DNA of 64,000 bases, taken from positions 124,001-188,000 of the forward strand of contig VLTN01000047.1 in NCBI GenBank assembly GCA_008330645.1, given 5' to 3'. Positions 1 through 9,674 of the stretch are shown piece after piece (positions within the stretch are counted from its first letter, which is position 1; every line of letters starts with the position of its first letter). A program made the position numbers and the translations under genes. The notes beneath the pieces were generated by a model that made no database searches, was not told where the DNA came from, and worked only from the letters and a program-made list of their open reading frames with translations. Origin of the DNA: Cafeteria roenbergensis. Taxonomy: Eukaryota; Sar; Bigyra; Bicosoecida; Cafeteriaceae.

Positions 1-803
1 CGGGGGCGCAGAGCGACCTGCGGACAGGCGGCACGGCACGCGCGATCGCCGGCAGCGGGCCGGGGAGCGAGCAGCTTCAGGATGGCGCACTGCCGCTGGC
101 GCGCGCATTGCCGCTGGCGCGCACAAGGCAGCAAAATGCAAGCAACGTGTACCGCCAATCGCCTCACTCCTGGAGCGCGGCCGTGAGCGCCGACGCCTGA
201 TTGTCAGCGTCGCGCTGCGAGGTGGCCGACGCAGCCCCGGCCCCAAGAGTCACGGACACCTCAACAACGCCTTGGTCAGGAGTTGCGGGATCCACTTCTA
301 CAATGTCCGCCTGCGGATGAAGTGTCGGGCGCAAGAATCAGAACGCCCCGAGATGGAAAGCCCAGCGTCGAGGCGGCCACCTTCATGAGCCGTGGCCGAC
401 CCCCGGCCTTCCCCCACCCCGCGTCCCGCACCGGAACACGCAATACTGCGCCCGCCCAGCTCGTTGGGCAACGGAACGCACCTTGACCCCTGCGACGGCG
501 TCCGAGCCCGAGGGCGGCACCGTGACCCGCGCAGACCCGTTCGGCTGCGGGAACAGGTCGCACTCCACCACCATCGGCCTGCGACCGGAGAGCAAAACAT
601 GGGCGTGCGCCAGCGACGCGTTGCTTGCCGCGCAGCTTCGATTCGGGCAAGCCAGTGCATCGGCGAGAGAGGTGCGCTTGCAGGCAAACAGGGCTCGGCA
701 CGCCAGAGACTGACCGGAGCTCATTGCGGGCGCGCCCGTCCACGCGCACCCCGCATTTCACGCCCTCCTTCGCGTACCGCAGCTCGGAGGCGGAGCAAAG
801 CAT
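1..803 (-). CDS. EXOSC7: Exosome complex subunit RRP42/EXOSC7 (5' part only)
   Basis: Non-catalytic RNase PH-fold subunit of the RNA exosome ring, which degrades and trims RNA in nucleus and cytoplasm. Four coding exons read on the minus strand: 803-715, 578-482, 310-168 and 17-1, and the gene runs off the window's left edge. Phases agree at every junction, and the introns are 136, 171 and 150 nt. Visible family features are an N-terminus like human EXOSC7 (ELRYAKEGVKCGVRVDGR), then GSARVTV followed by DAVAGVKADIVEV, and an ESLCAP stretch matching KTLCISP in the human protein. The start at 803 gives the same N-terminal length as the human protein. Introns begin GTCAGT, GTGCGT and GTGAGG and end CAG. 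The start codon lies 159 bp from the divergent farnesyltransferase gene. The paralogue RRP43 is the main alternative, but the GVKA spacing favours RRP42. Confidence 0.85.
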
Positions 804-962
804 CGCTGGCGGACGTGCGCGCTGGCGCATTGGTGGCCTTCGCCTGGCAGAGCCGGAGCTTGCAAGCTCGGCAGTCGGCCCGCTGCTGCAGCCAGAGCTA
901 CACTCGGCGGGGCCTGAAAAGCGCTCCGGCACGCGAGACGGGGGGGGGCGGTTCGCCGAAGA
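804..962. promoter_or_regulatory. Shared divergent intergenic region EXOSC7/FNTB
   Basis: Only 159 bp separate the two start codons, so both 5' UTRs and any core promoters must lie here. No TATA box or other known element is visible. The assignment rests only on the gene geometry. Confidence 0.4.
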
Positions 963-2963
963 ATGGCCGATGCTGCGTCCAAAGAGCGACCCATCCCAGC
1001 CGCGCTGGCACACCTGGTGGCCGATGACGAGGGAGTCAGCTCCCGCACATCGCGGGAACAGGAGCGCTGCGAGAATAGCTGCGGCATCATGCTCATGCCC
1101 CCTGAGCGCTACGCTGCGGTGAGGTCGTGGTGCCGCACCGGATCGCTGGCGCGGGCGCGCAGGAGGGTGCAGTGCGTGCATCCGTCCGGCCTTGCCCGGA
1201 AGGCCAGCAACTCCCCCTCCACGTCCCTTCCCGGTGCGCTCGGCGCCCGCAGGCTATCCGAGACGTGCTCTTCGATAGCAAGGACCGAGCGATGCTGGCG
1301 CGAGAGCAGCACGCGGAGTACCTGCTCGAGTCGCTCGGCACGATGCCATCCTCGTATGCAGGCTACGACGCGAGCCTCCCGTGGGTTGCGTACTGGACCA
1401 CTCACAGCCTGGACCTGCTCCAGGCGCTACCAGACGACTCGGATATCAGGCACAAGGTTGGCCGTGAGCTGGCCCACTCGCCGTTGCTCGCGGCCCGTGA
1501 CCTGCACAAATCCCCGCCTCAGCTGCTTGCGCTTGCCAGCCCGTGACCGCGCTTGCGCTCCCCCAACGCCCACCGCCCACCCCCGCGACGCTGCGCGCTC
1601 GTGTTCTGCAGGCCTGGTGACTGAAACTGTGCAAGCGGCCAGCGGGGGGCTCTGCGGCGGGCCCGGGCAGGAGGCCCACCTCGCTGCCACGTACGCCGGG
1701 TCGCTCGCGCTCATGGCGTCTGGTTCGCGAGCTGGCTTCCTCTCCTTGAACCGCCCTCGCCTTTACAAGTGGATGTACGGGCTGAAAGCCCCGCGGACGG
1801 GGTCCTTGGTCGTGCACCAGCCGGACGGGGAGGCCGACGCGCGGGCAGTCTACAGCGTGGTCATCGCTGCAACGCTGCACGGGTTGCTGACGCCCGAGCT
1901 AGTTCGCGGCTTCTCGTGGTTTCTGCAAGCCTGCCAGACGCACGAGGGCGGCTTCTCGGGCGAGCCCCACGGGGAGGGCCACGGTGCGTACACCTACTGC
2001 TCTGCCGCTGGTCTCACTCTGCTGCGCGGCTGGGGCAGTCTCCACGGGGGCGGCGGCGTGCGGCTGCTGCGCCTCTTTCGCTGGCTCTCGAGGCGGCAGA
2101 TGCAGATGGAGGGCGGCTTCCAGGGCCGCACGCACAAGCTTGTCGATGGGTGCTACTCGTGGTGGCACGGAGGCACGTGCCGCGTGATCCAAGTCGCCGC
2201 CCGCCAGCTGCTCGGCATGCCGCCGCTGCGGCCGGCGGCGTTTGAGGGGGCCGCACGAGCGCTCCCGGACGAGGTGGTCCAGTCGGCGTTGCAGCCGCCT
2301 CCCCTGGACACTTCCGCAGGCGCCGCTCAGCCGCCGCCCCTGTCGGCCCTGCCAGCCATCTACGAGACATCCCGTCGCCTCGTCGCTTCGCGGGAGCGCA
2401 CAGCCGGAGCAGCAGCGGCAGGCGAGCACCCTCTCGCCGCCCAGTCGCCGCCAGCGCTCTCTGCACTCGACCTGGCCCAGCTCAAGGCCATCGCGGAGGG
2501 CCGCTTGTCCGCCCTGAACAGCGTGGCCCTGCAACAGTACGTGCTCCGATGCTGCCAGCAGCAGGAGGGCGGGCTGCGGGACAAGCCTGGCGTCCGGGCC
2601 GACTTGTACCACAGCTGCTACTGCCTGTCGGGGCTTTCCGCTGCCCAGCACGACGCAGCAGGCGCTCGGCTGCGCGACTGCTCGGCTGTGTCATCGGCGG
2701 CAAGCAGTGACGCGGCGTGCCGCTCGCCGGCAGAGCCACTTCCGGAGGGGGGTGACGAGGTGCCTGGCGTATTCGGGTCGCCCTCCAACGGCCTGCCCCC
2801 TGTGGACGTCCTGTGCAACGTTCGCTTGGACCGTTCCGAGCAGTGCCTGGTGTGGCGGGCTACGCTTCCACGGGCGTCCCACGACGCCCTCTTGGCGGCA
2901 GCAACCCACGACGCAGCATCCGTCGCGCACGACGCGTGGGCGGCACGCGTTGCAAGCACCTGA
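963..2963 (+). CDS. FNTB: Protein farnesyltransferase beta subunit
   Basis: Catalytic subunit that, with the alpha subunit, transfers farnesyl from farnesyl diphosphate to CaaX-box cysteines of Ras-type proteins in the cytosol. Exons are 963-1118, 1253-1463 and 1612-2963; introns of 134 and 148 nt begin GTGAGG/GTGAGC, and phases 0 and 1 both match. The product is 572 aa, against 437 in human. The alpha-alpha barrel repeats are evident: GGLCGGPGQ, HEGGFSGEP with HGAYTYC, and EGGFQGR followed by KLVDGCYSWW. The zinc ligands of the human enzyme (Asp297 and Cys299 in VDGCYS, His362 in FYHTCYC) are present as VDGCYS and LYHSCYC. About 90 extra low-complexity residues lie between VDGCYS and the last repeat (EGGLRDKPG), which explains most of the extra length. 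The ATG at 963 is the first in-frame ATG of exon 1. Confidence 0.93.
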   Translation: MADAASKERPIPAALAHLVADDEGVSSRTSREQERCENSCGIMLMPPERYAAVRSWCRTGSLARARRRVQCVHPSGLARKASNSPSTSLPGALGARRLSETCSSIARTERCWRESSTRSTCSSRSARCHPRMQATTRASRGLRTGPLTAWTCSRRYQTTRISGTRLAVSWPTRRCSRPVTCTNPRLSCLRLPARDRACAPPTPTAHPRDAARSCSAGLVTETVQAASGGLCGGPGQEAHLAATYAGSLALMASGSRAGFLSLNRPRLYKWMYGLKAPRTGSLVVHQPDGEADARAVYSVVIAATLHGLLTPELVRGFSWFLQACQTHEGGFSGEPHGEGHGAYTYCSAAGLTLLRGWGSLHGGGGVRLLRLFRWLSRRQMQMEGGFQGRTHKLVDGCYSWWHGGTCRVIQVAARQLLGMPPLRPAAFEGAARALPDEVVQSALQPPPLDTSAGAAQPPPLSALPAIYETSRRLVASRERTAGAAAAGEHPLAAQSPPALSALDLAQLKAIAEGRLSALNSVALQQYVLRCCQQQEGGLRDKPGVRADLYHSCYCLSGLSAAQHDAAGARLRDCSAVSSAASSDAACRSPAEPLPEGGDEVPGVFGSPSNGLPPVDVLCNVRLDRSEQCLVWRATLPRASHDALLAAATHDAASVAHDAWAARVAST

Positions 2964-3150
2964 AGCGCCTCATTGGGCATGGCTCTGGGGCGGGCGTGTG
3001 CTGGACGCCAGGGTGGTCGATTGACACGTGTGTGCGTGTGCGCTGTCCGCTGTACGGTAATGGATGGGGGAGAAGAAGACAAAAACGCGATGCTGATTCT
3101 TTGCGCTGGGATTCGCAACCCCCAGCTGCTGCGGCTGGCGCGCTTGAGCT

Positions 3151-6100
3151 TCAGCCGATCCAAATATCCCGAACATACCGGCCCTGGCACGAAAGCCGCT
3201 TGAGGAGGGCGTCGGCACCCTCGGACCCTCCGGGGGCTGGAAGCAGCGAAGGCACACCAGCCCCCTTGTCGCGGGCTCGCTCCTCGTCGTAGCGTGCCAA
3301 CACCTCCACAAGAGCCGCGTGGACGTCCTTTGCCATGGCGTTGCCGTCACCGCACACGTACACGTGCGCCCCGTCCTCGAGCAGAGACCTTGCGAGCGCG
3401 CGCCCGGTGGCCGGCTCGCGGATGCGGTCCTGCACGTATTGCTTGCTCGCGCCATCGCGCGAGAAGGCGCAATGCAGGTGGGTCAACATCCCCTCGGCTC
3501 GCAAGCCCCGCCACTCCTCTGCGTAGAGGAAGTCTAGGGACTCGGACCGGTTTCCAAAGAAGAGCGTGGTGTCCCCGGCCAGCGCCTGCAGGTTTGACCG
3601 CGGCGACCGCGTGCCGTCCGCCGCATCTGCGAGGCTGCGGGAGGCTTCGTGGCCCTTTCCGGCTGGCGTTCCCGCGGCGCGGATGCCGCTCGGGCGCCCG
3701 AGCGACGGGCTGAGCGCTGCGGCGGCAGCGGCGCTCGCTCGCGCACTTTCCGCCCCCGCTGTCGAGCCACCATCGCCCCCTGCGCTGCCTGTCGACGGGC
3801 GGTGGCCCAGCGCTGCCTCTAGCTTGGAAGCAAGCCCCACCGCTGGCATGACAGCGGAGAGCGGCGCGGTCTCCGCGCAGTCGTCTTCAAGGAAGTCGAT
3901 GCAAAACCCGCCCCGCCACTCTCCGGTGCACACAGCCGCGCGCTGCCGCACGGCGCCCTGGATGCGGGCCTTCCGGTGGCGCAAGAAGCCGCGAAATGGC
4001 GCCACGCCGGTCCCGGGGCCGATGAGAATCAGAGGCCAGCGCAGCGAAGCGGGGGGGCGGAAATCTCTCGCAGATCGCAGGAAGAACCGCACGGTAGGGA
4101 GTCGTGCAGGGCCCCTCCCGCGACCAGCTGCGCCTGTGCCGTTGGCCTGCGCCTGTGACTGGCGGAGCAAGCCCGAGCAGAGCCGCTCCAGGAAATGGGT
4201 GGCAAGGCCGTGGCGGGTGATGGGCCCCGATCCCGCGAGCGCCGAAGCATCCCGGTCCTCGACAGCCTTGCCGCCGCCCTGAGGACTGCCGCACCTGTAG
4301 GTGACGACGGTGAAGGCGACCGCCATGCGGTTCGGGGCGTCCAGAGGGGTCGATGCCAGGGAGTAAAACCGAGGCGTGAGCGGGGCGAGGACGGAGAGCA
4401 GCGCCCCCAGTGGCGGGAGGCAGGAGGGGAAGAGCGAAAGCAGGTCAAGCAGCGTCAAGCGCTGGCCCTCGAGCGCATGCGCCCACAAGTCCCTCCCCAC
4501 CGGCCCCTTGGAGCAGAGGAGCAGCAGGTCGGCCTTGTCCTGCGCAGCGCGCTCTTCGCTCACTGCCTCCAGCTCCGAGGCGCCAGCTTGGCGGGCCGGC
4601 CTCGCGGCGCAGTGCTCGGCAAGCAGGCGAATCGTGGCCTTCTTGAACCCGCCGCGAATGTCAACCCCCCATGTGATCACCTGCCGCAGCGAGGCGTCCT
4701 TCTCGGCCCGCGCCAGGTGACGGGGGATGGAGCCCGCGGCGGCGGAGAGCGCCACCTTGCGCTTGGGGTCCTCGCCCAGCCGGTCGCACAGCGCCTCCAC
4801 CTCGGAGAGGGAGTTGGGGCACAGAATGCCGATGGAGTCGCCCGGCCCCCAAGCGTCCGCGAGGGGCGTTCCCGACGGATCGATCTCCATGTGAACCACC
4901 CGGCGGCTCGACGTGGCGCCGCCGGACGTGAGGAACCTGGCCGAGCGCACAGTCCCCGTAACGGGCAGGTCTGGCGAGAACCCCAGGCCGTCGGCCTCGC
5001 TGTCGTCGCTTGCGGAGTCACCCGCACCGTCGGCGGACGGCTCCGCGACCGGGGCGGCGTCCGACACCGCGATGAGAGCGGACGGCAGACGCGGGACGTG
5101 CCGGGCGCCGGTGAGCAGCTCGTTCGCAGTGGGCGGAGCGGGAGGCCACTGAGCCGTCTCCCTGGGGTGGGCCACACCGCGGGTAAGGGTGGGGAGGGTG
5201 GTCGGTGCGGCCGCTGCGCCGGGCTTGGCGGCCCCAGCCGACGAGCTCGGCGGACGCACCTGGCGAGCGCGCATGCTGGCAAGTAGGCCCATCCCGCCAG
5301 CAGCAGCGGGCGCGGCTGCGGCAGCAGGGGCCGGCCCGGGAGCTGGCGCTGGAGCAGGCGCTGGCACCTTGATCTGGCGCGCTCGCATCTGCGCCATGAG
5401 GCTCATCCCACCGCCCCCTCCGGCGGCCGGGGGTGGCGGGCCACCAGACGGGCTGGGTGCGGGGGCTGCGGCCCCCGAGTCGGCAGTGGCCTGTGGCTTG
5501 ACTTGGCGCGCCCGCATCTGCGCGAGGAGGCCCATGCCGCCGGCAGCTCCGGCGACGGGGTTCTCGACAGCCCGTGCTGCGGCGCCGTCGTCGCCTTCGC
5601 CGCTGCCAGCGGCGGCTGCGCCGGACGCTGCTGCTGCAGCTGCTCCTGGCTCGGCAGGTGGCATCGCAACGCCGAGGTCCGAGTGCAGCACCGGCCACAG
5701 CGACTTGAGCCAGGGCTTGACCTTGCTGTCCAGGCCCAGCACCTCGTCGGCGAAGCCGGCCTCGACGACTTCGGTCGCGCCGAGCTTGAGCAAAGCGGTG
5801 CGAATGCGCTTGGCCGCGTGGCAGAACTTGTCGTAGTTGGTGTCCCCGAGCCCGAGTACTGCCACCTTGATCCCCGACAGGTAGGTTGCCGGCAGCGTCT
5901 TGCGGTGCACCCACCGCCAGAACCGCTCCGCGTTGTCGGGCGGGTCACCGTTGCCGGTGGTGGAGCAAATTACGACGAAGCGCGCCGCGGCAGCGGCCGA
6001 AATTGCCTCGCGGGAGCTGAACACCTGCTTCTTCCGCATGGTGGCCACTGTGGCGCCTCCGTCGGCAGGCTCGGGCTTGAGGCCGACGCACACGAAATCG

Positions 6101-6585
6101 TTGAGAGCGTGGAGCTCGCATGGCAGGCCGCGAGCACACCCTTGCTCGTGAACGCGCTGCGCGGGATGCGGCGCTTGGGTCAGGAAAGCATGGACAGTGA
6201 CGCTCGAGCCGCATGCCCTGCAGTAGGCGCAGCACAGGCGCCATTCCCCGCACATAGCCTAGAGCTGGTCCATGCGGCGAAGCAACGGCTCCATTGGCCG
6301 AATCCCGGAGGGGCCGTCAGCCGCGAGCGAGAGCACACGGGGTGGCCTGGGGAGCTTTGCCGGCCTCTCGGCGTGCAGGGCTGGGCTCTCACCTCAGCGA
6401 GCGACTTGGCCGTTCCGGTCTGGGACCCGTATAGGATGACCACGCGTCTGCGATTCGGGGCGTGGCGGCCGGGGACGAGGGCGCTCGGGGGCTGAAGAGG
6501 ACACGCGTCGCGGCAAAGAGGTCTCAAGAGAAGCGAGTGGGACGGCACGCGCCAGGGCCGCGCGTGCGCCACAAGCTCACGACAT
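3151..6585 (-). CDS. MTRR: Methionine synthase reductase (diflavin reductase)
   Basis: NADPH-dependent FAD/FMN protein that reductively reactivates cobalamin-dependent methionine synthase. Exons are 6585-6581 (only ATGTC), 6447-6393 and 6156-3151, about 1,021 aa. The flavodoxin domain carries VVILYGSQTGTAKSLAE, CSTTGNGDPPD and LGLGDTNYDKFCHAAKR. MTRR is preferred over other diflavin reductases because of GFADEVLGLDSKVKPWL and ILCPNSLSEVEAL. FAD site is RFYSLASTP; the NADPH region has GPGTGVAPFRGF, HVYVCGDGNAMAKDVH and a C-terminal RYVRDIWIG. The linker between FMN and FAD domains is Ala/Pro/Gly-rich and holds three copies of a GGMxLxAxMRARQ motif. An insertion of about 140 residues interrupts the NADPH domain between FLRHRKARIQ and TLFFGNRSESLDF. 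The 5-nt first coding exon is deduced from frame and from the MS-RVVILYG start. It is less certain than the rest. Confidence 0.9.
5256..5541 (-). repeat. Three-copy GGMxLxAxMRARQ motif in the MTRR linker
   Basis: In the coding (minus) direction, three related segments occur at about 5538-5497, 5411-5367 and 5296-5256: GLLAQMRARQVKP, SLMAQMRARQIKVP and GLLASMRARQVRP, each preceded by a Gly-Gly-Met. They are separated by proline/alanine-rich spacers. The pattern resembles actin-binding WH2 cores (hydrophobic-x-x-Ile/Met-Arg) and the repeated GGMAGVLAGIRARPQ of the formin tail in this window. No such element is known in animal MTRR. Actin binding is not shown by the sequence. Confidence 0.6.
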
Positions 6586-6939
6586 GGCGCGGGATGCGCG
6601 TCGGGTTCCGAGAGGCCGCGAGGGGGGCGAGCGGCGCTGGAAAAGTCCGCGTGCGTCAGCGCGCTGCGGCGTGGGCGAGTGTGCCTCCCAGCGGCAACTT
6701 GCGTGGCGCTGTGCGTTGACGTGGCGGGCCGCAACTTTTGCCCCGTCTCGCTAGTTGTGGCCGAATTTGGGCGTTGCAAACAGAGCCCTAGTTGCAGCAA
6801 CTATGGCAATGCACTGCTCAACTCGCCGCACGCACGCTCACGCGAGCGCACGCACGGGTGCCGGGCGGGCGCAGACAAGAGCGCGCACCGGGGTGTCCCC
6901 TTGCACCACGCTCCGGGGCAGGCAATCGGTCAGCGCGCT
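6586..6939. other. Intergenic region upstream of MTRR
   Basis: 354 bp between the MTRR start and the stop codon of the thioesterase-like gene, which is on the same strand. No coding segment with family resemblance, RNA gene or repeat was seen. It must hold the MTRR 5' UTR/promoter and the thioesterase 3' end. Confidence 0.4.
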
Positions 6940-8031
6940 CTAGGCCGCCTGTCCCGGCAGGCCCATCAGCATGGCCATTTGCCGGCCGAGGCCCACCAGC
7001 CTCCCAGTCTCCGCGTCCCACAGCTCAGTGTCAGCCTCCAGCCACCCGTCCGTGACGAACCGCGTGCTGTGGCGGAGCACCAGCCACCCTCCGGGCGTCG
7101 GCTCGCCCCGCACCTGCACGCTCATCTCAATCGTGGGCACCCACGTGATCCCGGGCAACACGCCGAGCAGCGCCGGCGGCGGCAAGCTGTCGCTGAAGAA
7201 GAGCAACGACAGCGCGTCCAGCCCGCGGTAGGGAGCCCTCGCAGCCCCAGGAACGGACCTTGCGTCAGCGGACCCGTCGATGGCCCCGGCGCCAGCGGCC
7301 TCCGCGCCCACGAGCAGCGGCGGGAACCGAAGCCAGCAGTCGTATGACAGCGGAAGGTCGCTTGCGAAACCGCTGCCCTGTCCCGGGATAGCGCCAGCCT
7401 CCTTGCGCGCCTCCACTGCCCGGGCCACTCTGCTGACGAATGCAGGGTCAAACCGCGCGTCGTTCCGCAGGGCGATGGGGAAGGCGCTGGGGCTGGAGAG
7501 CCCGCCGTACACGCCGAAGATGCTCTCGCACTGCTCGGGCGGTGGGAGCACGGGCATGGCGCCGGCGGTCGGCGAGCTGAGGCCTGGCGTTGGAGGGCTG
7601 GCCGCTGTCCCGAGGGTCACGGTCGCTTGCACCGTGGGCGCGGCCGGCAAAGCCCCTTCGACAGGCGCGGCTCGCGTCGCGCGGACGCTGTGTGTTGACA
7701 TGCGCTTGGCTGCCTTGAGCGTTTCAACGTTGAGCTCGTACTCGGCGCCGGCTTCGGCGGGGCGCAAGAAAAACGCCGAAAGAGCCACGGGGTCGGCTCC
7801 AGCGGCCCCGCTGGCCTCTGCTGCGGCAACGGCAGCCTTGGCGATGGTGGCCATGATGTACCCCCCGTTGGGGACTCCTGCGACACTGAAGCCCCCATGG
7901 CAGGTCCAGGCGCGGCGCGCAGCGTCCCCGGCCATTGGCACGCTCTCGGTGGCGGCGTCGAAGTCCGCGTTGAGGCGGGCAGGTGCCGCCAGCCCTCGGC
8001 ATGCCCCCAAAGAGGCTACGGGCAGTATTGC

Positions 8032-8119
<88 letters not shown>

Positions 8120-8139
8120 TTTCTCAATCGCGAAAGCAT
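6940..8139 (-). CDS. Thioesterase-like (4HBT_3 / TesB-type double hot-dog) protein
   Basis: Probable acyl-CoA thioesterase of the double hot-dog family; substrate unknown. The hot-dog signature is clear: HGGFSVAGVPNGGYIMATIA, then LSAFFLRPAEAGAEYELNVE and KRMSTHSVRATR in the first half. TIEMSVQVRGEP, LVLRHSTRFVTDGWLEAD and LWDAETGRLVGLGRQMAML fill the second half, ending in PGQAA. The 5' end is unresolved. Read in frame from the ATG at 8139 the protein would be 399 aa, starting MLSRLRN followed by 28 consecutive lysines from the A83 tract. An internal ATG at 7935 would give 331 aa but would cut off residues (NADFDAATESVP) that look like part of the fold. An unrecognised upstream exon is also possible. 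No intron is visible inside the domain. Confidence 0.72.
8036..8118 (-). repeat. Uninterrupted 83-nt homopolymer (T on +, A on -)
   Basis: 83 consecutive T on the plus strand in an otherwise very G+C-rich sequence. On the minus strand it is an A83 run lying 67 nt after the stop codon of the intronless EEP-family gene. It overlaps the putative N-terminal codons of the thioesterase-like gene. The run is perfect, implying a recent origin or a technical artefact. No convincing target-site duplication was found by eye beside it and upstream of the EEP gene. Confidence 0.9.
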
Positions 8140-8185
8140 GCTGCGCGCTGTGCGCCTCGCTGTTGCTGTTCGCGCCGGCCCTTGC

Positions 8186-9391
8186 CTACGGCTCTGCCGA
8201 GGCCGCCACGTCGGCGACCAACGGGACGTGGTCGGACGGCATTGAGGCGCAGGGCAGCCCCTCCTCCCCAATTGCCTCGCGCTCGGGCAGCTCAAGCACC
8301 GAGTGGGCACTTGCCCCCGCCCCCAGCCAGATGTAGTCAATGATGCGCGCGACAGACTTGGGCTTGCGCGCGCTGGCTTCATCCGCCTCCCCCGGAGCAA
8401 CCGCTGCCTGCGCTGCGGCGGCTGCGGCAGCTGCGGCGCGCGCCGCCGATCCCACCTCGGCCGAGCGCACCTTGAAGGTCGAGAGTCCCTCCTCAACAGC
8501 CAGCGTGGCGCCGTCCCCGCCCCCCACACGCGCGTACGCGGACCGCAGCCGCAGCCCCGGCCAGGCATGCAGCGTCGCGTACACGCCCTCCGCGCCGGCT
8601 GGCCCCGGCGTGGCCTGCGCTGCGGCGCTCAAGGCCCGCTTGGCCGCCGAGGCCGCGTCCTCCCCCTCCTCCCCCTTCGCCTCCACGGCCTCGTGAAGAC
8701 TGGCGCGGACAGGCTCCCCGGGCTGCACGCCAACGGATTCGATTGGCGGCTCGTTCAGGTCGCCTGCCATGACGACGCCGCACACAGCTGACCCCGAGGC
8801 CCGGAGCGATGACACCGCGGCCCCGACGTAGCTCGCCCACGCTCGGGCCTGCACCAGCCGTGTGGCGGCCGGACCCGGCCCCGTCTTGGCCTTGAAATGG
8901 GCAGTGGCAATCACCCACACGGCCGGTCTGCCGCTCGCGCCCAGCGGCGCGGCCAAGTCTCTGGCCAGCACGATGATTCCGCGCTGCGTGGTGTCAGGCT
9001 GGAAGCGGACCACTCGGCTGCTCAGCAGCTCCAGGCGCGACCGGCGCAGCAGCACAGCCTCCCCGTCGGCGTCCCCACCCAGCCGCTCGGCCGCCGTCCC
9101 GGCGCACGTGTGGACGCCCGTCCAGGGCCCCGCGATGCACAGATGGGGCTCGAAGGTATCGTGCCAGTGGTTGCACTCCTGCAGGCACACCACGTCTGCG
9201 CCCGCCGACTCAATGGTGGCCAGGATGCCGGGCGCGCGCGCCTCCCAGGACAGCTCGCGGGCGGGCTCCTTGATGTGCGCGAAGTTCCCGTGCTGGGCAA
9301 GGCCGTCCGCGAGCACGTTCCAAGTCATCACGCGGAGCAGTCCACGGTCGCTGGCCGCAGCCCGGGCTCCCTCCCACCGGGACCGCCGCAT
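8186..9391 (-). CDS. Endonuclease/exonuclease/phosphatase (EEP) family protein, nocturnin/CCR4-like
   Basis: Mg-dependent phosphodiesterase fold; relatives include mRNA deadenylases (CCR4, nocturnin, ANGEL) and nucleotide or inositol phosphatases. The substrate cannot be read from the sequence. From the ATG at 9391 it is 401 aa. Motifs in order: VMTWNVLADGLAQ (Asn of the active site), ADVVCLQECNHW (metal-binding Glu), VWVIATAHFKA, GVVMAGDLNEPP (Asp/Asn pair), RIIDYIWLG and the final catalytic SDHVPLVADV. The opening TWNVLADGLAQ and the LSWEARAPGILATI segment favour the CCR4/nocturnin branch. An alanine-rich insertion precedes the RIIDYIW strand. The gene has no intron and is followed 67 nt after its stop by an A83 tract. 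A Met at 9330 is an alternative start. Confidence 0.85.
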   Translation of the reverse strand: MRRSRWEGARAAASDRGLLRVMTWNVLADGLAQHGNFAHIKEPARELSWEARAPGILATIESAGADVVCLQECNHWHDTFEPHLCIAGPWTGVHTCAGTAAERLGGDADGEAVLLRRSRLELLSSRVVRFQPDTTQRGIIVLARDLAAPLGASGRPAVWVIATAHFKAKTGPGPAATRLVQARAWASYVGAAVSSLRASGSAVCGVVMAGDLNEPPIESVGVQPGEPVRASLHEAVEAKGEEGEDAASAAKRALSAAAQATPGPAGAEGVYATLHAWPGLRLRSAYARVGGGDGATLAVEEGLSTFKVRSAEVGSAARAAAAAAAAAQAAVAPGEADEASARKPKSVARIIDYIWLGAGASAHSVLELPEREAIGEEGLPCASMPSDHVPLVADVAASAEP

Positions 9392-9674
9392 AGTGCGGCC
9401 CAGCTGCGGGGAGTGAGGCGAGCAAGCAAGAAAACAAGCGGAAAAGGGCAATTGCAACCCGAGCCCGCGGCAGCAGAGGCCCGGCACGCGCGCAGTCCCC
9501 GCCAAGCGCCTCACAGACATCACTCCGTGCCCACTGCCTGACATCTCAAATGTGTGAGAGCCGGCCTGGCGCACAGTCGGGAGCCTCGGCAGGCTCTACC
9601 CAGCCACGCGAGTGGCTCGGTGCGCCGCCCGCTGCGCCCCCGCGGGCAGCACAACCGGGCCCGCCTGCCCCGCA

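Noticed and set aside
8036-8118. The T83 run as a telomere, centromere or poly-pyrimidine splice tract
   Set aside because: It is a pure homopolymer, not a telomere-type repeat. On the plus strand no AG-exon with coding resemblance follows it.
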